Assembly: GCF_001570885.1 (NCBI RefSeq)
Contig: NZ_BCSN01000004.1
Span: 1 to 64,000, forward strand
Length of the DNA stretch: 64,000 nt
Source of the DNA: Micrococcus lylae NBRC 15355
GTDB taxonomy: Bacteria; Actinomycetota; Actinomycetes; Actinomycetales; Micrococcaceae
Direction of reading: 5' to 3'
Shown here: one piece after another, positions 1 to 8,290 of the stretch
How the letters are laid out: each line of letters opens with the position of its first letter
Numbering within the stretch: position 1 is the first letter of the stretch
The notes under the pieces: model-generated
Database searches by the model: none
What the model was told of the DNA's origin: nothing
The model's input: the letters and a program-made list of their open reading frames with translations, nothing else
Position numbers and translations under genes: made by a program

Positions 1-155
1 TCGATCTCGTGCAGCGGGACCTCCGCCGGGACCCGGCGTCGCAGACCTGTCGACAGGTCGTCGACGACGGTGATGTCCTCCAGGCCCCGCCGTCGGGCCG
101 CGGAGACGAAGTGGGATCCGATGTAGCCGGCTCCGCCGGTCACCAACAGCCGCAT
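1..155 (-). CDS. NAD-dependent sugar epimerase/dehydratase, N-terminal fragment (cut by window edge)
   Basis: Only the first ~51 residues are inside the window. They begin MRLLVTGGAGYIGSHFVSAA, the Rossmann GxxGxxG fingerprint of extended short-chain dehydrogenases, followed by a VDDLSTG stretch in the cofactor-ribose-binding region. This is typical of UDP-glucose 4-epimerase (GalE) and related nucleotide-sugar epimerases/dehydratases. It lies on the same strand as, and ~100 bp downstream of, the UDP-ManNAc dehydrogenase, so a role in nucleotide-sugar supply for wall polysaccharide is likely. The exact substrate cannot be read from this fragment. Confidence 0.75.
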   Translation of the reverse strand, partial: MRLLVTGGAGYIGSHFVSAARRRGLEDITVVDDLSTGLRRRVPAEVPLHEI

Positions 156-195
156 GCCGTCCTCCTCGTTCGCGTCCTCCGTCCCGGTCCGCGGG

Positions 196-221
196 ACGGG
201 CGGGGCGACGGGGCCGCCCGT
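196..221 (-). terminator. possible hairpin terminator after UDP-ManNAc dehydrogenase gene
   Basis: An 8-bp inverted repeat (ACGGGCGG at 196-203 with CCGCCCGT at 214-221) lies between the dehydrogenase stop at 257 and the epimerase start at 155. There is no U-tract, so its strength as a terminator is uncertain. Confidence 0.35.
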
Positions 222-256
222 TCCGGGGGAGCCCGTCGCCCGATGTCATGCAGCGG

Positions 257-1498
257 TCAGCGCCACTGGCCTCGGGTATCGATGACGTGCTTGCCCTCGA
301 CCTCGGAGCCGAGGTCGGCGAAGGCATCGTGGTCCACCAGGAGCAGGACGATGTCGGCCTTCTCCACGGCCTCCTCGGCGGAGACGAAGCGGATGTTGGG
401 CTTGCCCTCGAGCTTGACCGGCAGCTCCTCGACGTGCGGCTCGACCACGAGGACCTCGGACCCGGAGAACTGGTCCGCCAGATCGTGGGCGATGTTCAGC
501 GCGGGGGACTCGCGGAGGTCGTCGATGTTCGGCTTGAATGCCAGGCCCAGGGCGGCCACGACCGGAGCGCGGCCGGTCTCCTGCTGCACGTCGAAGGCCG
601 CGGCCTTGACCTGGTCGATCACCCACTGCGGCTTGGCGTCGTTGATCTCGCGGGCCGCGCGGATGATGCGAGCGCTCTGGGGAGCGGCGTCCACGATGAA
701 CCACGGGTCAACGGCGATGCAGTGGCCGCCCACGCCCGGGCCGGGCTGCAGGATGTTCACGCGCGGGTGGTGGTTGGCGAGCTCGATGAGCTCCCAGACG
801 TCGATGCCCTGCTCGGAGCAGATCACGGACAGCTCGTTGGCGAAGGCGATGTTCACGTCGCGGAAGGAGTTCTCCACGAGCTTGGCCATCTCCGCGGTCC
901 TGCAGTCGGTGAGCAGGATCTCACCCTTGCAGAAGGTCCGGTAGAGCGCCTCGGTGCGCTGCGCGGCCTCCGGGGTGGATCCGCCGACGATGCGGTCGTT
1001 GGTGACGAGCTCGACCATCACGCGGCCCGGGAGCACGCGCTCCGGGCAGTGGGCGAAGTCGAGGCCGGCCTCGCGCAGGTCCGGGCGCTCGGCGTAGATG
1101 ACCTCGGCCATGTGCTCGGTGGCGCCGGGGGGCGAGGTGGACTCGAGGATGACCAGCTCGTCGCCGGTCAGCTGCGGGGCCAGACCGCGGGCGGCGGCCT
1201 CGATGTAGCTCAGGTCCGGGACGTGGTCGCCCTTGAAGGGGGTCGGCACGGCGACGATGTAGGCATCGGCCTTCGGAGTCTCCTTGGAGGCGGAGAGCAT
1301 GTCCTTGTCCACGGCGCGCTTGACGAAGTCGGCCAGGTCCGGCTCGACGAAGGGCACTCGACCCTCGTTGACGGCGTCGACGGTGCGGTCGCTGACGTCG
1401 ACGCCGTGCACCTTCACGCCGTTCTCGGCGAGGATGGCGGCGGTCGGCAGGCCGATGTAGCCGAGCCCGATGACGGCAACGCTCTGGATCTCAGACAT
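257..1498 (-). CDS. wecC: UDP-N-acetyl-D-mannosamine dehydrogenase (WecC-like)
   Basis: 413 residues, the usual length for the UDP-glucose/UDP-ManNAc dehydrogenase family. It should oxidise UDP-ManNAc to UDP-ManNAc-uronate with two NAD+ in the cytoplasm. Visible features are an N-terminal Rossmann motif VAVIGLGYIGLPTA (residues 7-20), ESTSPPGAT near 119, and the catalytic-cysteine motif GPGVGGHCIAVDPWF with Cys260. The YIGLP and GGHCIAVDPWF forms are closer to WecC/MnaB than to UDP-glucose dehydrogenase. It sits beside two glycosyltransferases, an LCP ligase and an epimerase, which fits synthesis of a uronic-acid wall polymer such as teichuronic acid. A TATACT -10 box at 1584-1589, inside the end of the upstream glycosyltransferase gene, could give it a separate ~80-nt-leader transcript. 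Confidence 0.88.
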   Translation of the reverse strand: MSEIQSVAVIGLGYIGLPTAAILAENGVKVHGVDVSDRTVDAVNEGRVPFVEPDLADFVKRAVDKDMLSASKETPKADAYIVAVPTPFKGDHVPDLSYIEAAARGLAPQLTGDELVILESTSPPGATEHMAEVIYAERPDLREAGLDFAHCPERVLPGRVMVELVTNDRIVGGSTPEAAQRTEALYRTFCKGEILLTDCRTAEMAKLVENSFRDVNIAFANELSVICSEQGIDVWELIELANHHPRVNILQPGPGVGGHCIAVDPWFIVDAAPQSARIIRAAREINDAKPQWVIDQVKAAAFDVQQETGRAPVVAALGLAFKPNIDDLRESPALNIAHDLADQFSGSEVLVVEPHVEELPVKLEGKPNIRFVSAEEAVEKADIVLLLVDHDAFADLGSEVEGKHVIDTRGQWR

Positions 1499-1574
1499 CC
1501 GTGGTGTTCCTCTTCCTGTCTATGGGAGTCACGCGACCCCGATCGCTGCGCCTGGGCGCACGACGTGTCAGGGG

Positions 1575-3374
1575 TCACCGGCCAGTATACGGTTCGGCCC
1601 TGTCCCCGGCGGCATGCCCGGATGTGATCTCCGCGTACATCTGGACGTAGCGGCGGGCGTTCGCGGCCCAGGTCCGCTCCGCCAGCACCCACGCGCGCGC
1701 GTCTGCGCCCAGTGCGCGCCGCCGGGCACCGTCCGTGAGGACCGCGTCGAGGGCCTCCGCCCAGGCCTCGGGGTCCTCGGCGGGGACGAGGACGCCGGTC
1801 TCCCCGTCCCGCACGATCTCCCTGAGCGCAGGCAGGTCGGAGACCAGGACTGCGCGCGCGGACGCCATGGCCTCCAGAGGCTTCATCGGGGTGACCGAGC
1901 GGGTCACGGTGGTGTCCTTTCGGGGGACGCAGAACACGTCCAGGGCACGGTGACAGGTCGGGGCAAGACTGCGGTCCACGCGGCCGAGCAGGTCGACGCG
2001 GTCGCCGATCCCCAGCTCATCGGCCAGGCGCCGCAGCCCCGGCAGCGCCGTGCCGTCTCCGGCGACGAGCAGGCGGAGGCGGGGACGGGAGGCGGTCAGC
2101 AGGGCGACGGCACGCACGAGGTCGTCGAGCCCCTCGTAGGGGACCACCGAGCTGACCGTCCCCACGTACTCCGCGTCCGGGTCCAGGCCCAGGCTGCGTC
2201 GCGCCTGCGCGGCGTCTCCGGACGGGTCGAGGAAGGCCCCGCCCACGGCGTTCGGGCTCAGCACGATGCGGTCGGGGTCGACACCGTCGGCGGCGACCCG
2301 GGCCCGCATGGTCTCGGCCAGGGTCACGACCGCGTCCGCGGAGCGGACGGCGTCGGCCTCGCGGGCGGTGAAGAGCCGGTACCGCACCGAGGACAGCGCG
2401 GCGGTCCCCCGGGTGGAGGCCCAGGTGTCGGCGAGCTGGCCGCGCACCTCGTAGACCCAGGGGATCCCCACGGCCTCCGCGACGGCACGGACGACGACGG
2501 CATTGACCCAGTGGGTGGTCGTGTGCAGGACGGCGGGACGCCGTTCCAGCACGAGGGCCAGGAGCTCCTCAGCGTTCTGCTGGAGGCGTCGGTCGAAGCC
2601 CGGCAGGAGCCTCGGCGCCAGCAGACGGTGGTAGCGGATCCCGTCGACCTCGTCCCGGTCGGCCGCCTGGAGCACGCCGGTCTGGACCGGCCACCCGAGT
2701 CTCGTGACGGCCTCGGGGTCCCACCCGCAGTCGCGCACGGCCAGCATCAGGCTGTGGGACCGCTGCGCATAGCCGGAACCGGTGTGCGGCAGGGAGTTGG
2801 TGAGCACGAACAGCACCCGGTCCGCGACCGGTCGGTACGGCGCGCCCGGGGTCTGCAGGGTCGGGATCCACCCCTCCATCGCCCGCAGCTCCGAGCCGAG
2901 CCGCTCGCGGACTGCCCTCTCGCGCGCAGAACCGCCCAGGACGGCCACGGCCTGCCGCATCCGGCCGTGATACCAGTGCGAACGGGCACGGGCCGCCGCC
3001 CATCCGGGCGTGGCGGAGGATGTCGTCGCGAGGATCTGCTCGGCCCCGTCGGGGCGGTCGGCGGCGAGGAGGACGTCGGCCAGGCGCACCCGGGTCACCG
3101 GGTCCGCGCCGTGCGTCCGGGGGCTGCGCAGGACCTGGTCGACCAGCTCTTCGAGCTCTTCTGTCCGCCCCCCGGCGGCGAGGGCGACGGCGGCGGGCAC
3201 CGGCAGGCCCGCGGAGCAGCCGGCTCCCCAGGCCCCCAGGCGCATCCGCACGGCGGGCGGGAGGCGGCGCGAGATCTGCAGGGCGAGGACGACCGGATCG
3301 TCGCGGACATGGTCCACGGCGGTCGTCGCGGCCAGCAGTGCGTTGGAGACGAGGCGTCGCACGGACGGGGACAT
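1575..3374 (-). CDS. GT4-type glycosyltransferase with N-terminal helical extension
   Basis: 599 residues. The C-terminal ~430 residues form a GT-B fold, family GT4-like enzyme. An N-terminal subdomain starts at RVLFVLTNSLPHTGSGYAQR, followed by a nucleotide-sugar-binding half with SPNAVGG, LLVAGDG and PMKPLEAMA, the last being the E-x7-E-type region. The first ~165 residues are extra: Ala/Leu/Arg-rich helices that look TPR-like, a layout seen in some actinobacterial surface-polysaccharide glycosyltransferases. GAGGAG precedes the ATG start. It lies 36 bp after the next glycosyltransferase gene on the same strand, so co-transcription is likely. Donor and acceptor are unknown; uronic-acid/glucose polymer assembly is an inference from its neighbours. 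Confidence 0.8.
   Translation of the reverse strand: MSPSVRRLVSNALLAATTAVDHVRDDPVVLALQISRRLPPAVRMRLGAWGAGCSAGLPVPAAVALAAGGRTEELEELVDQVLRSPRTHGADPVTRVRLADVLLAADRPDGAEQILATTSSATPGWAAARARSHWYHGRMRQAVAVLGGSARERAVRERLGSELRAMEGWIPTLQTPGAPYRPVADRVLFVLTNSLPHTGSGYAQRSHSLMLAVRDCGWDPEAVTRLGWPVQTGVLQAADRDEVDGIRYHRLLAPRLLPGFDRRLQQNAEELLALVLERRPAVLHTTTHWVNAVVVRAVAEAVGIPWVYEVRGQLADTWASTRGTAALSSVRYRLFTAREADAVRSADAVVTLAETMRARVAADGVDPDRIVLSPNAVGGAFLDPSGDAAQARRSLGLDPDAEYVGTVSSVVPYEGLDDLVRAVALLTASRPRLRLLVAGDGTALPGLRRLADELGIGDRVDLLGRVDRSLAPTCHRALDVFCVPRKDTTVTRSVTPMKPLEAMASARAVLVSDLPALREIVRDGETGVLVPAEDPEAWAEALDAVLTDGARRRALGADARAWVLAERTWAANARRYVQMYAEITSGHAAGDRAEPYTGR
1584..1589 (-). promoter_or_regulatory. -10 box (TATACT) for UDP-ManNAc dehydrogenase gene
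   Basis: Minus-strand TATACT lies 85 bp before the dehydrogenase start and within the last codons of the upstream glycosyltransferase gene. No good -35 box is visible at the expected distance. Confidence 0.45.
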
Positions 3375-3410
3375 GGGGCTCCTCGGGGTGACGGGACGGT
3401 TCCTGAAGGC

Positions 3411-4625
3411 TCAGATCCGCGGCCGGGAGGACAGGCCGCGGCGCCGGAGGACGGTGCGCGAGAGCAGCTCGGCGTAGCGGTGGCCGATGGTGCTCAGGTC
3501 GGCGTGGCTCGCCACCCAGCCGCGGGCTGCGCCCGTGGTCCGGGTCGACGCGGGGTCGGCCCACAGCGCCTCGAGGTGCGCGACGAGGTCGTCCACCGTG
3601 GGACCGACGACGTCTCCTCCACCGGCGGCCTCGACGACTGCGGCCGCCTCCCCCTGGACCTGGGCCGTGACGTGCCGGCCGATGGAGAGCAGCTCGTAGG
3701 TCTTCGACGGCACGGTGTGGAGGAAGCTCGCCCAGTCCGGGCGCAGGCACACCATCACCGTGTCCGCCCAGGCGTAGTGCTCTCGGGCGGCCTGCCCGTG
3801 GACCGCGTCGAGCATCTCGACGGGTTCGCCCCGCCTGCGGTTGAGCGCGAGGAGTTCCTCGCGTCGGGTGCCCGAGCCGACCATGCGGACACGCACCCCT
3901 GGCGCGCACGAGCGCAGGCGTGCGGCGGCCTCGACCAGTCGCTCCAGTCCCTGCGACTCACCGTGGTTGCCCAGGTAGAGGACGTGGAGCTCGCCCGGAC
4001 GGCGGTCCCGGGGAGGCAGGACGGGGATGGCGTCCAGCGCCACGCCGTTGCCGAGGGTCTCGACGCAGGCGATGCCGCGTGCACGGAGGGTCTCGGCGAA
4101 CCCTGCGGTGACGGTCACCACGAGGTCTGCACGGCGCTGGGCGCCTCCGACGATGCGCTCCATGAGCCGCCCCAGTGGTCCGCTGCGCAGGCCGGCGTCC
4201 CGGGCGAGGTCCGGCCAGGCGTCGCGCATCTCGAGGACCAGGGGCAGGCGCCGCAGCACGGCGAGCGCCCGGCCGGCGACGACGGTCGGCAGTGCAGGCA
4301 CGGTGGCCACGACGACGTCGGGCCGGGTGGCGGCCAGCCCGAGCGGGATGCTCTGGATGGCGTGGATCACGGCGTCGGCGAACCGCGCGTTGCGCCCGCC
4401 GGACTCGGCGCGCCGTGAGCGCGTGCGCAGGACGGTTTCGCCGTGTTCGCCCCGTTCGCTCCGCGCGGCGTGGTCCGGGGCTCCGGGGGCGAGGACCGTC
4501 ACGGACCAGCCTTCGGCGACGAGTCCGCGCACGATCGCCTCCCACCGCCGGGCCGGCGGCGTGGCCTCCGGGGCGTAGGAATGGGTCAGCAGAAGGACCC
4601 TCGGGGCCGTCTCGCGGTCAGCCAC
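3411..4625 (-). CDS. GT4-type glycosyltransferase (WbuB-like)
   Basis: 404 residues from a GTG start at 4625, which overlaps the stop of the upstream LCP gene by 8 bp and so indicates translational coupling. The N-terminus VLLLTHSYAPEATPPARRW is the glycine-poor acceptor loop typical of WbuB/GT4 enzymes. The C-terminal half has LYLGNHGESQGLERL, RMVGSGTRREEL and VPSKTYELLSIGRHV, matching the nucleotide-sugar-binding core. It is cytoplasmic or membrane-peripheral and probably adds one sugar to a lipid-linked wall-polymer precursor. Longer readings of the frame upstream of 4625 are Arg/Ser-rich out-of-frame shadow of the LCP gene and were excluded. Confidence 0.82.
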   Translation of the reverse strand: MADRETAPRVLLLTHSYAPEATPPARRWEAIVRGLVAEGWSVTVLAPGAPDHAARSERGEHGETVLRTRSRRAESGGRNARFADAVIHAIQSIPLGLAATRPDVVVATVPALPTVVAGRALAVLRRLPLVLEMRDAWPDLARDAGLRSGPLGRLMERIVGGAQRRADLVVTVTAGFAETLRARGIACVETLGNGVALDAIPVLPPRDRRPGELHVLYLGNHGESQGLERLVEAAARLRSCAPGVRVRMVGSGTRREELLALNRRRGEPVEMLDAVHGQAAREHYAWADTVMVCLRPDWASFLHTVPSKTYELLSIGRHVTAQVQGEAAAVVEAAGGGDVVGPTVDDLVAHLEALWADPASTRTTGAARGWVASHADLSTIGHRYAELLSRTVLRRRGLSSRPRI

Positions 4626-5781
4626 AGGGGTCCTCCACGGCGGGCACGGGAGCAGGGGTCGCCGGCGCGGGGCTCGACGCGCCGTCCGAGGAGGAGGGCG
4701 CGGCGGACTCGGAGGCGCGGCGCTCGGCCCTGCGGCGCTCGGCCGCTTCCTTCTCCTCGCGCTCCACCTCGCGGAGGTAGCCTCCGAGGTCGTCGCGCGC
4801 GTAGGCGGCCTTGAGCCGGTCGAGCTGCTGCTCGTCCGGGAGGACGACCTGCTGGCCGGACTCCTCGACGGCACCGCCGGCGTTGGGGATGGTGAACATC
4901 TCGACGTCGTCGCTGCCGATGGACCGCAGGTCCCAGCCGTATCCGGCCACCCGGCGCGAGTCGAGTCCTTCGTCCACCGTCAGGTGGCGGGAGAGGGTGG
5001 AGACCACGTCCATGGTGCGACGGGGGTCGGCGAGCACGTCGACGCTGAGGAACCGGTCGAGCGCGCCGAACACGACGCGCTGCTGGTTCTCGACGCGGGT
5101 GAGGTCGCCGCGGGCGAAGGCGTGCCGCTCGCGCACGTACCGCAGCGCCGCGGTGTCCTGGAGCAGGATCTCGCCGCGGGGGAAGTAGCTGGGGTTCCTG
5201 ACACCGGACGAGAAGGCCGTGGGGTTGCAGACGGACACGCCGCCGAGGGCCTCGGTGACGCCGCGGAAGCCCTGGAAGTCGATCTCGACCAGGTGGTTGA
5301 CCTCGATGTCCAGCAGCTCCTCTACCGTGTCCACGGTCAGTTCATAGCCGCCCTTGGCCAGGGCCGAGTTGATCTTGCCCTTCCCATGGCCAGGGATGTC
5401 GACGTAGAGGTCGCGGAGGATCGACATGACGTAGACGCCGCTGCGGTCCTCCGGGATGTGGACCACCATCATGGTGTCCGAGCGCTCCCCCTCCACGTCG
5501 GGCGAGCCCTCCTCGCCGCGAGAGTCGGAGCCGAGCAGCAGGACGGTGACCGCTCCACCCTCGCCGTCGGTGACGTTGGGCGCGGAGACGGTGCGGCGGT
5601 TGTCGTCGTAGCTGCGTGCCAGAGCTCCGGCGTACAGTGCGACCAGCACGAGAGCGACCACCACGACGGTCGCCAGGGCCCCGAGCACCCAGGGCCAGCG
5701 GCGCCGCCGGCGGCGGTCCGGCTCGGCGTGCCGGTCGCTGAGCTCGTCGAGCTCTGCGGGCTCACGGGAGGTCACCGGCAT
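4618..5781 (-). CDS. LytR-CpsA-Psr (LCP) family wall-polymer ligase
   Basis: 387 residues: a short basic cytoplasmic N-terminus, one transmembrane helix at about residues 28-52, an extracellular LCP domain, and a Glu/Arg/Ser/Pro-rich tail. LCP hallmarks are LLLGSDSRG, RSDTMMVVHI, SILRDLYVDIPGHG, KINSALAKGGYEL, RYVRERHAFARGDLTRVENQQ. LCP enzymes move undecaprenyl-phosphate-linked glycopolymers onto MurNAc of peptidoglycan. Position at the head of a glycosyltransferase/uronate gene set suggests it attaches that polymer. An AGGAG lies only 2 nt from the ATG but 8 nt from an in-frame GTG at 5775, so GTG may be the true start. A TACACT -10 box lies at 5814-5819. Confidence 0.88.
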   Translation of the reverse strand: MPVTSREPAELDELSDRHAEPDRRRRRRWPWVLGALATVVVVALVLVALYAGALARSYDDNRRTVSAPNVTDGEGGAVTVLLLGSDSRGEEGSPDVEGERSDTMMVVHIPEDRSGVYVMSILRDLYVDIPGHGKGKINSALAKGGYELTVDTVEELLDIEVNHLVEIDFQGFRGVTEALGGVSVCNPTAFSSGVRNPSYFPRGEILLQDTAALRYVRERHAFARGDLTRVENQQRVVFGALDRFLSVDVLADPRRTMDVVSTLSRHLTVDEGLDSRRVAGYGWDLRSIGSDDVEMFTIPNAGGAVEESGQQVVLPDEQQLDRLKAAYARDDLGGYLREVEREEKEAAERRRAERRASESAAPSSSDGASSPAPATPAPVPAVEDPCG

Positions 5782-5813
5782 CTCTCCTGTCGTACGGGCG
5801 GGGGCTGGGAATC

Positions 5814-5819
5814 AGTGTA
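5814..5819 (-). promoter_or_regulatory. -10 box (TACACT) upstream of LCP gene
   Basis: Minus-strand TACACT predicts a transcription start near 5807 and a ~25-35 nt leader carrying an AGGAG ribosome site before the LCP start. It lies in the 55-bp gap after mutM. Confidence 0.5.
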
Positions 5820-5836
5820 GGCGGGCGTGGTGCCCC

Positions 5837-6730
5837 TCAGGTGCGCGGACGCGGCTGGCAGCGGCGGCAGCGATGGGAGGAGCGGCCCATGAAGGCCTCC
5901 CGTACGATCACCCCGTCCCGCCCTTCGTCCCGGCAGCGGGGGCAGGGCTCCCCTGTCCGACCGTAGGCGTTGAGCGACCGGGCGAAGTATCCCGAGCGGC
6001 CGTCCACGTTGACGTAGAGCGCGTCGAAGCTGGTCCCGCCGACGGCGAGGGCCCGTTCCATGACGGTGGCGGCTGCGGTGAGCACAGCGTGTCCCTGGGC
6101 CCGGGACAGGGTCGCGGTGCGTCGTTCGGGGTGCAGACGCGAGGCCCAGAGGGCCTCGTCGGCGTAGATGTTGCCGATCCCGGAGACGAGGGACTGGTCC
6201 AGCAGCGCCCGCTTGAGCCGGGTGCGCGAGCGGCGCCAGCGGTCGTGGACCGCGTCCGGATCGAACTGCCGGTGGAGGGGGTCGAGCGCGATGTGGGCGG
6301 CCGTCGTCGGGATCCGCTCGCCGGTCGCCGGGTCGGTGACGAGGCGGTCCAACCACCAGCCGCCGAAGATCCTCTGGTCCACGAAGCGCAGCTCCGCCTC
6401 CCGGCCGTCGGCGGCGATGACGGGCAGACGCAGTCGGAGGTGGGGCGGATCCGGGCGTGTCGCGTCGTCGACCCTCACCTGACCGGACATGCCCAGATGC
6501 ACGACGACGGCCGCCTCCCCCGCCTCGGCCAACGGGATCCAGAGGAACTTGCCGCGGCGCATCGGCGCCCCCAGCAGACGGCCGTCCAGAGCCGCCCGGA
6601 GCGACTCCTCGCCGCCGGGCGAGCGGCGGAGGCTGCGGGGGTCGAGCACATCGAGGCGGCCGGCGTGGGCGCCGGCCGTGAACGGGAGGAGTCCGCGGCG
6701 GACGACCTCCACCTCGGGCAGCTCAGGCAT
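5837..6730 (-). CDS. mutM: formamidopyrimidine-DNA glycosylase (Fpg/MutM)
   Basis: 297 residues. It removes 8-oxoguanine and formamidopyrimidines from DNA and cleaves the abasic strand. Start MPELPEVEVVRRGL is diagnostic: Pro2 is the catalytic N-terminal nucleophile and Glu3/Glu6 follow. Also visible are the DNA-binding H2TH region ending QSLVSGIGNIYADEALW and a C-terminal zinc finger with CPRC and CRRC pairs about 20 residues apart, in the last ~35 residues. The start at 6730 was chosen because anything upstream would remove Pro2 from the N-terminus. It follows rnc by 7 bp on the same strand, the usual actinobacterial rpmF-rnc-mutM order. Confidence 0.95.
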   Translation of the reverse strand: MPELPEVEVVRRGLLPFTAGAHAGRLDVLDPRSLRRSPGGEESLRAALDGRLLGAPMRRGKFLWIPLAEAGEAAVVVHLGMSGQVRVDDATRPDPPHLRLRLPVIAADGREAELRFVDQRIFGGWWLDRLVTDPATGERIPTTAAHIALDPLHRQFDPDAVHDRWRRSRTRLKRALLDQSLVSGIGNIYADEALWASRLHPERRTATLSRAQGHAVLTAAATVMERALAVGGTSFDALYVNVDGRSGYFARSLNAYGRTGEPCPRCRDEGRDGVIVREAFMGRSSHRCRRCQPRPRT

Positions 6731-6737
6731 CGCCTGA

Positions 6738-7472
6738 TCAGTCCCGTGCGGTCGGCAGGTCGGCCTCGAGCCGCGCCCAGGACTCGGCCGCGGCGTCGCG
6801 TTCAGCCTGCTTCTTCGAGGAGGCGACGGCGGAGGCGTACTCGGTGCCGCCGACCCACAGGGTGGCCCGGAATCGCGGGTCGTGCGCCGGGCCCTGCCCG
6901 ACGATCTCGTAGCGCACGTCACCGAGGGAATGTCGGGAGGCAGCCTCGGCCACCTTCGTCTTCCAGTCGGTGCCGGCACGGGCGATCTGCGGGTCGTCCA
7001 GCAGGGGCAGCACGTGGCGGTGCACGAGGGCCGCTGCGGCGACGGGGCCGTGGTCGATGTAGGCGGCGCCGATCAACGCCTCGAAGGTGTCCGCGAGGAT
7101 GGAGTCCTTGTCCGCGCCACCGGTGCGGCGTTCGCCCTCGCCGAGGCGGATGTGGGCCCCCACTCCGAGCCCGCGGCACACGTGGGCGAGCGCATGGGTG
7201 GAGACGATCGACGCCCGGCGGCGGGCCAGGTCGCCTTCGGAGAGGGCCGGGAAGGACTTGAAGAGGTGGTCGGTGACCACGTACCCGAGGACGGCGTCCC
7301 CGAGGAACTCGAGGCGCTCGTTGGTCGGCAGGCCGCCCTGCTCATAGGCGAAGGAACGGTGGGTCAACGCCAGTTCGAGCGTCTCGGACGTGATCGTCAC
7401 GCCGAGACGCTCGAACAGCGGGTCGGAGTCAGGCGCCGCGTGGCGCCCCTGCCGCGGGGAGGCGGGCGCCAT
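6738..7472 (-). CDS. rnc: ribonuclease III
   Basis: 244 residues. This is the double-strand-specific endonuclease that processes the rRNA precursor and structured mRNAs. The RNase III signature NERLEFLGDAVL is at residues 51-62, followed by the second acidic cluster DTFEALIGAAYID, and a C-terminal double-stranded-RNA-binding domain from about residue 165 (DWKTKVAEAASRHSLGDVRYEIV and the basic SSKKQAERDAAAESW end; shown only in part). It begins 1 nt after the rpmF stop, so translation is coupled to L32. Confidence 0.95.
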   Translation of the reverse strand: MAPASPRQGRHAAPDSDPLFERLGVTITSETLELALTHRSFAYEQGGLPTNERLEFLGDAVLGYVVTDHLFKSFPALSEGDLARRRASIVSTHALAHVCRGLGVGAHIRLGEGERRTGGADKDSILADTFEALIGAAYIDHGPVAAAALVHRHVLPLLDDPQIARAGTDWKTKVAEAASRHSLGDVRYEIVGQGPAHDPRFRATLWVGGTEYASAVASSKKQAERDAAAESWARLEADLPTARD

Positions 7473-7473
7473 C

Positions 7474-7677
7474 TCAGGCGTCGGCGACCTTGCGGCCCTT
7501 GTACTCGAAGAACAGCGGGGTGCCTGCGGAGTCGGTCTTCAGCTCGGCCTGGTGCGGCAGACGGTAGGAGACACGACCGTTCTCGACGGACTTGATCAGG
7601 GTCGGGGCCTGGGCCTTCCACTGGGAACGGCGGGCACGGGTGTTGGCACGGGACATCTTCCGCTTCGGGACTGCCAC
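7474..7677 (-). CDS. rpmF: 50S ribosomal protein L32, cysteine-free type
   Basis: 67 residues from a GTG start: VAVPKRKMSRANTRARRSQW is the conserved L32 N-terminus. The two CxxC pairs of zinc-binding L32 are absent; no cysteine occurs anywhere in the protein. It is therefore the zinc-independent C-minus form, which in actinobacteria is often the main copy. The GTG start at 7677 restores the invariant MAVPKRK beginning. It is embedded in yceD-rpmF-rnc-mutM with 2-nt and 1-nt spacers. Confidence 0.93.
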   Translation of the reverse strand: MAVPKRKMSRANTRARRSQWKAQAPTLIKSVENGRVSYRLPHQAELKTDSAGTPLFFEYKGRKVADA

Positions 7678-7679
7678 GA

Positions 7680-8249
7680 CTATCTCTCTTCTGTCTCGGG
7701 GGTGGAGGTCTGTTCGGTCTCCGCGAGGGCGGCCAGGGCCGCCCAGCGGGGATCCACTCGCTCGTGGCCGTGCCCTTCGGGCGCGTCCTCGAGCCGGATG
7801 CCGCAGTCGGCGCACAGCCCTTCGCAGTCCGGTCGGCAGACCGGCTGGAACGGCAGGGCCGTGACCACGGCATCGCGGAGCACGGGCTCCAGGTCGATCG
7901 TCTCGTCGACGACCGCCTGCTGGTCCTCGTCGTCCGTCTCGGACGGGTCGGTCAGGTAGAGCTCCTGCAGGTCGACGGTGAAGCCGACCTCGAGCGGGTC
8001 GAGACAGCGGGCGCACTCGCCGCGCAGCTCGACGTCCGCCGTCCCCGTGACGAGGACGCCCTCGTGCACGGACTCCAGGCGGATGTCCACGTCCACGGGA
8101 TCCCCGGCGGGGACGCCGAGGACGGGGATGGACAGCCCCTCGGGGGCGGGCCACTGCTCAGCGACCTCACGCTGGAGGCCCGTGCTGTGCAGCAGGTCCT
8201 TCACCGAGATGACCCACGGGGAGGCGGCGTCGCGGTGCGGTGCACTCAT
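7680..8249 (-). CDS. YceD/DUF177 family protein (23S rRNA accumulation protein family)
   Basis: 189 residues. YceD-family proteins sit upstream of rpmF in most bacteria and are linked to 23S rRNA/large-subunit accumulation. Motifs seen are GECARCLDPLEVGF near the middle and CRPDCEGLCADCGIRL near the C-terminus, which together give the paired-cysteine pattern of DUF177. The ATG at 8249 is preceded by GAGGAGCG. Further upstream codons in this frame are not protein-like. The operon promoter is at 8325-8354. Confidence 0.88.
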   Translation of the reverse strand: MSAPHRDAASPWVISVKDLLHSTGLQREVAEQWPAPEGLSIPVLGVPAGDPVDVDIRLESVHEGVLVTGTADVELRGECARCLDPLEVGFTVDLQELYLTDPSETDDEDQQAVVDETIDLEPVLRDAVVTALPFQPVCRPDCEGLCADCGIRLEDAPEGHGHERVDPRWAALAALAETEQTSTPETEER

Positions 8250-8290
8250 CTGCTGACGCTCCTCTCGTCTCGTGGGGCAGACCGTACCCC

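Noticed and set aside
248-1627. Long plus-strand open frame (459 codons)
   Set aside because: It is the complement of the UDP-ManNAc dehydrogenase gene; Gly/Val/Asp/His-rich composition with no motif is typical of antisense frames in high-GC DNA. The same reasoning removes many frames of 300-1400 codons elsewhere, including 1470-4418, 11697-14099 and 45170-47842.
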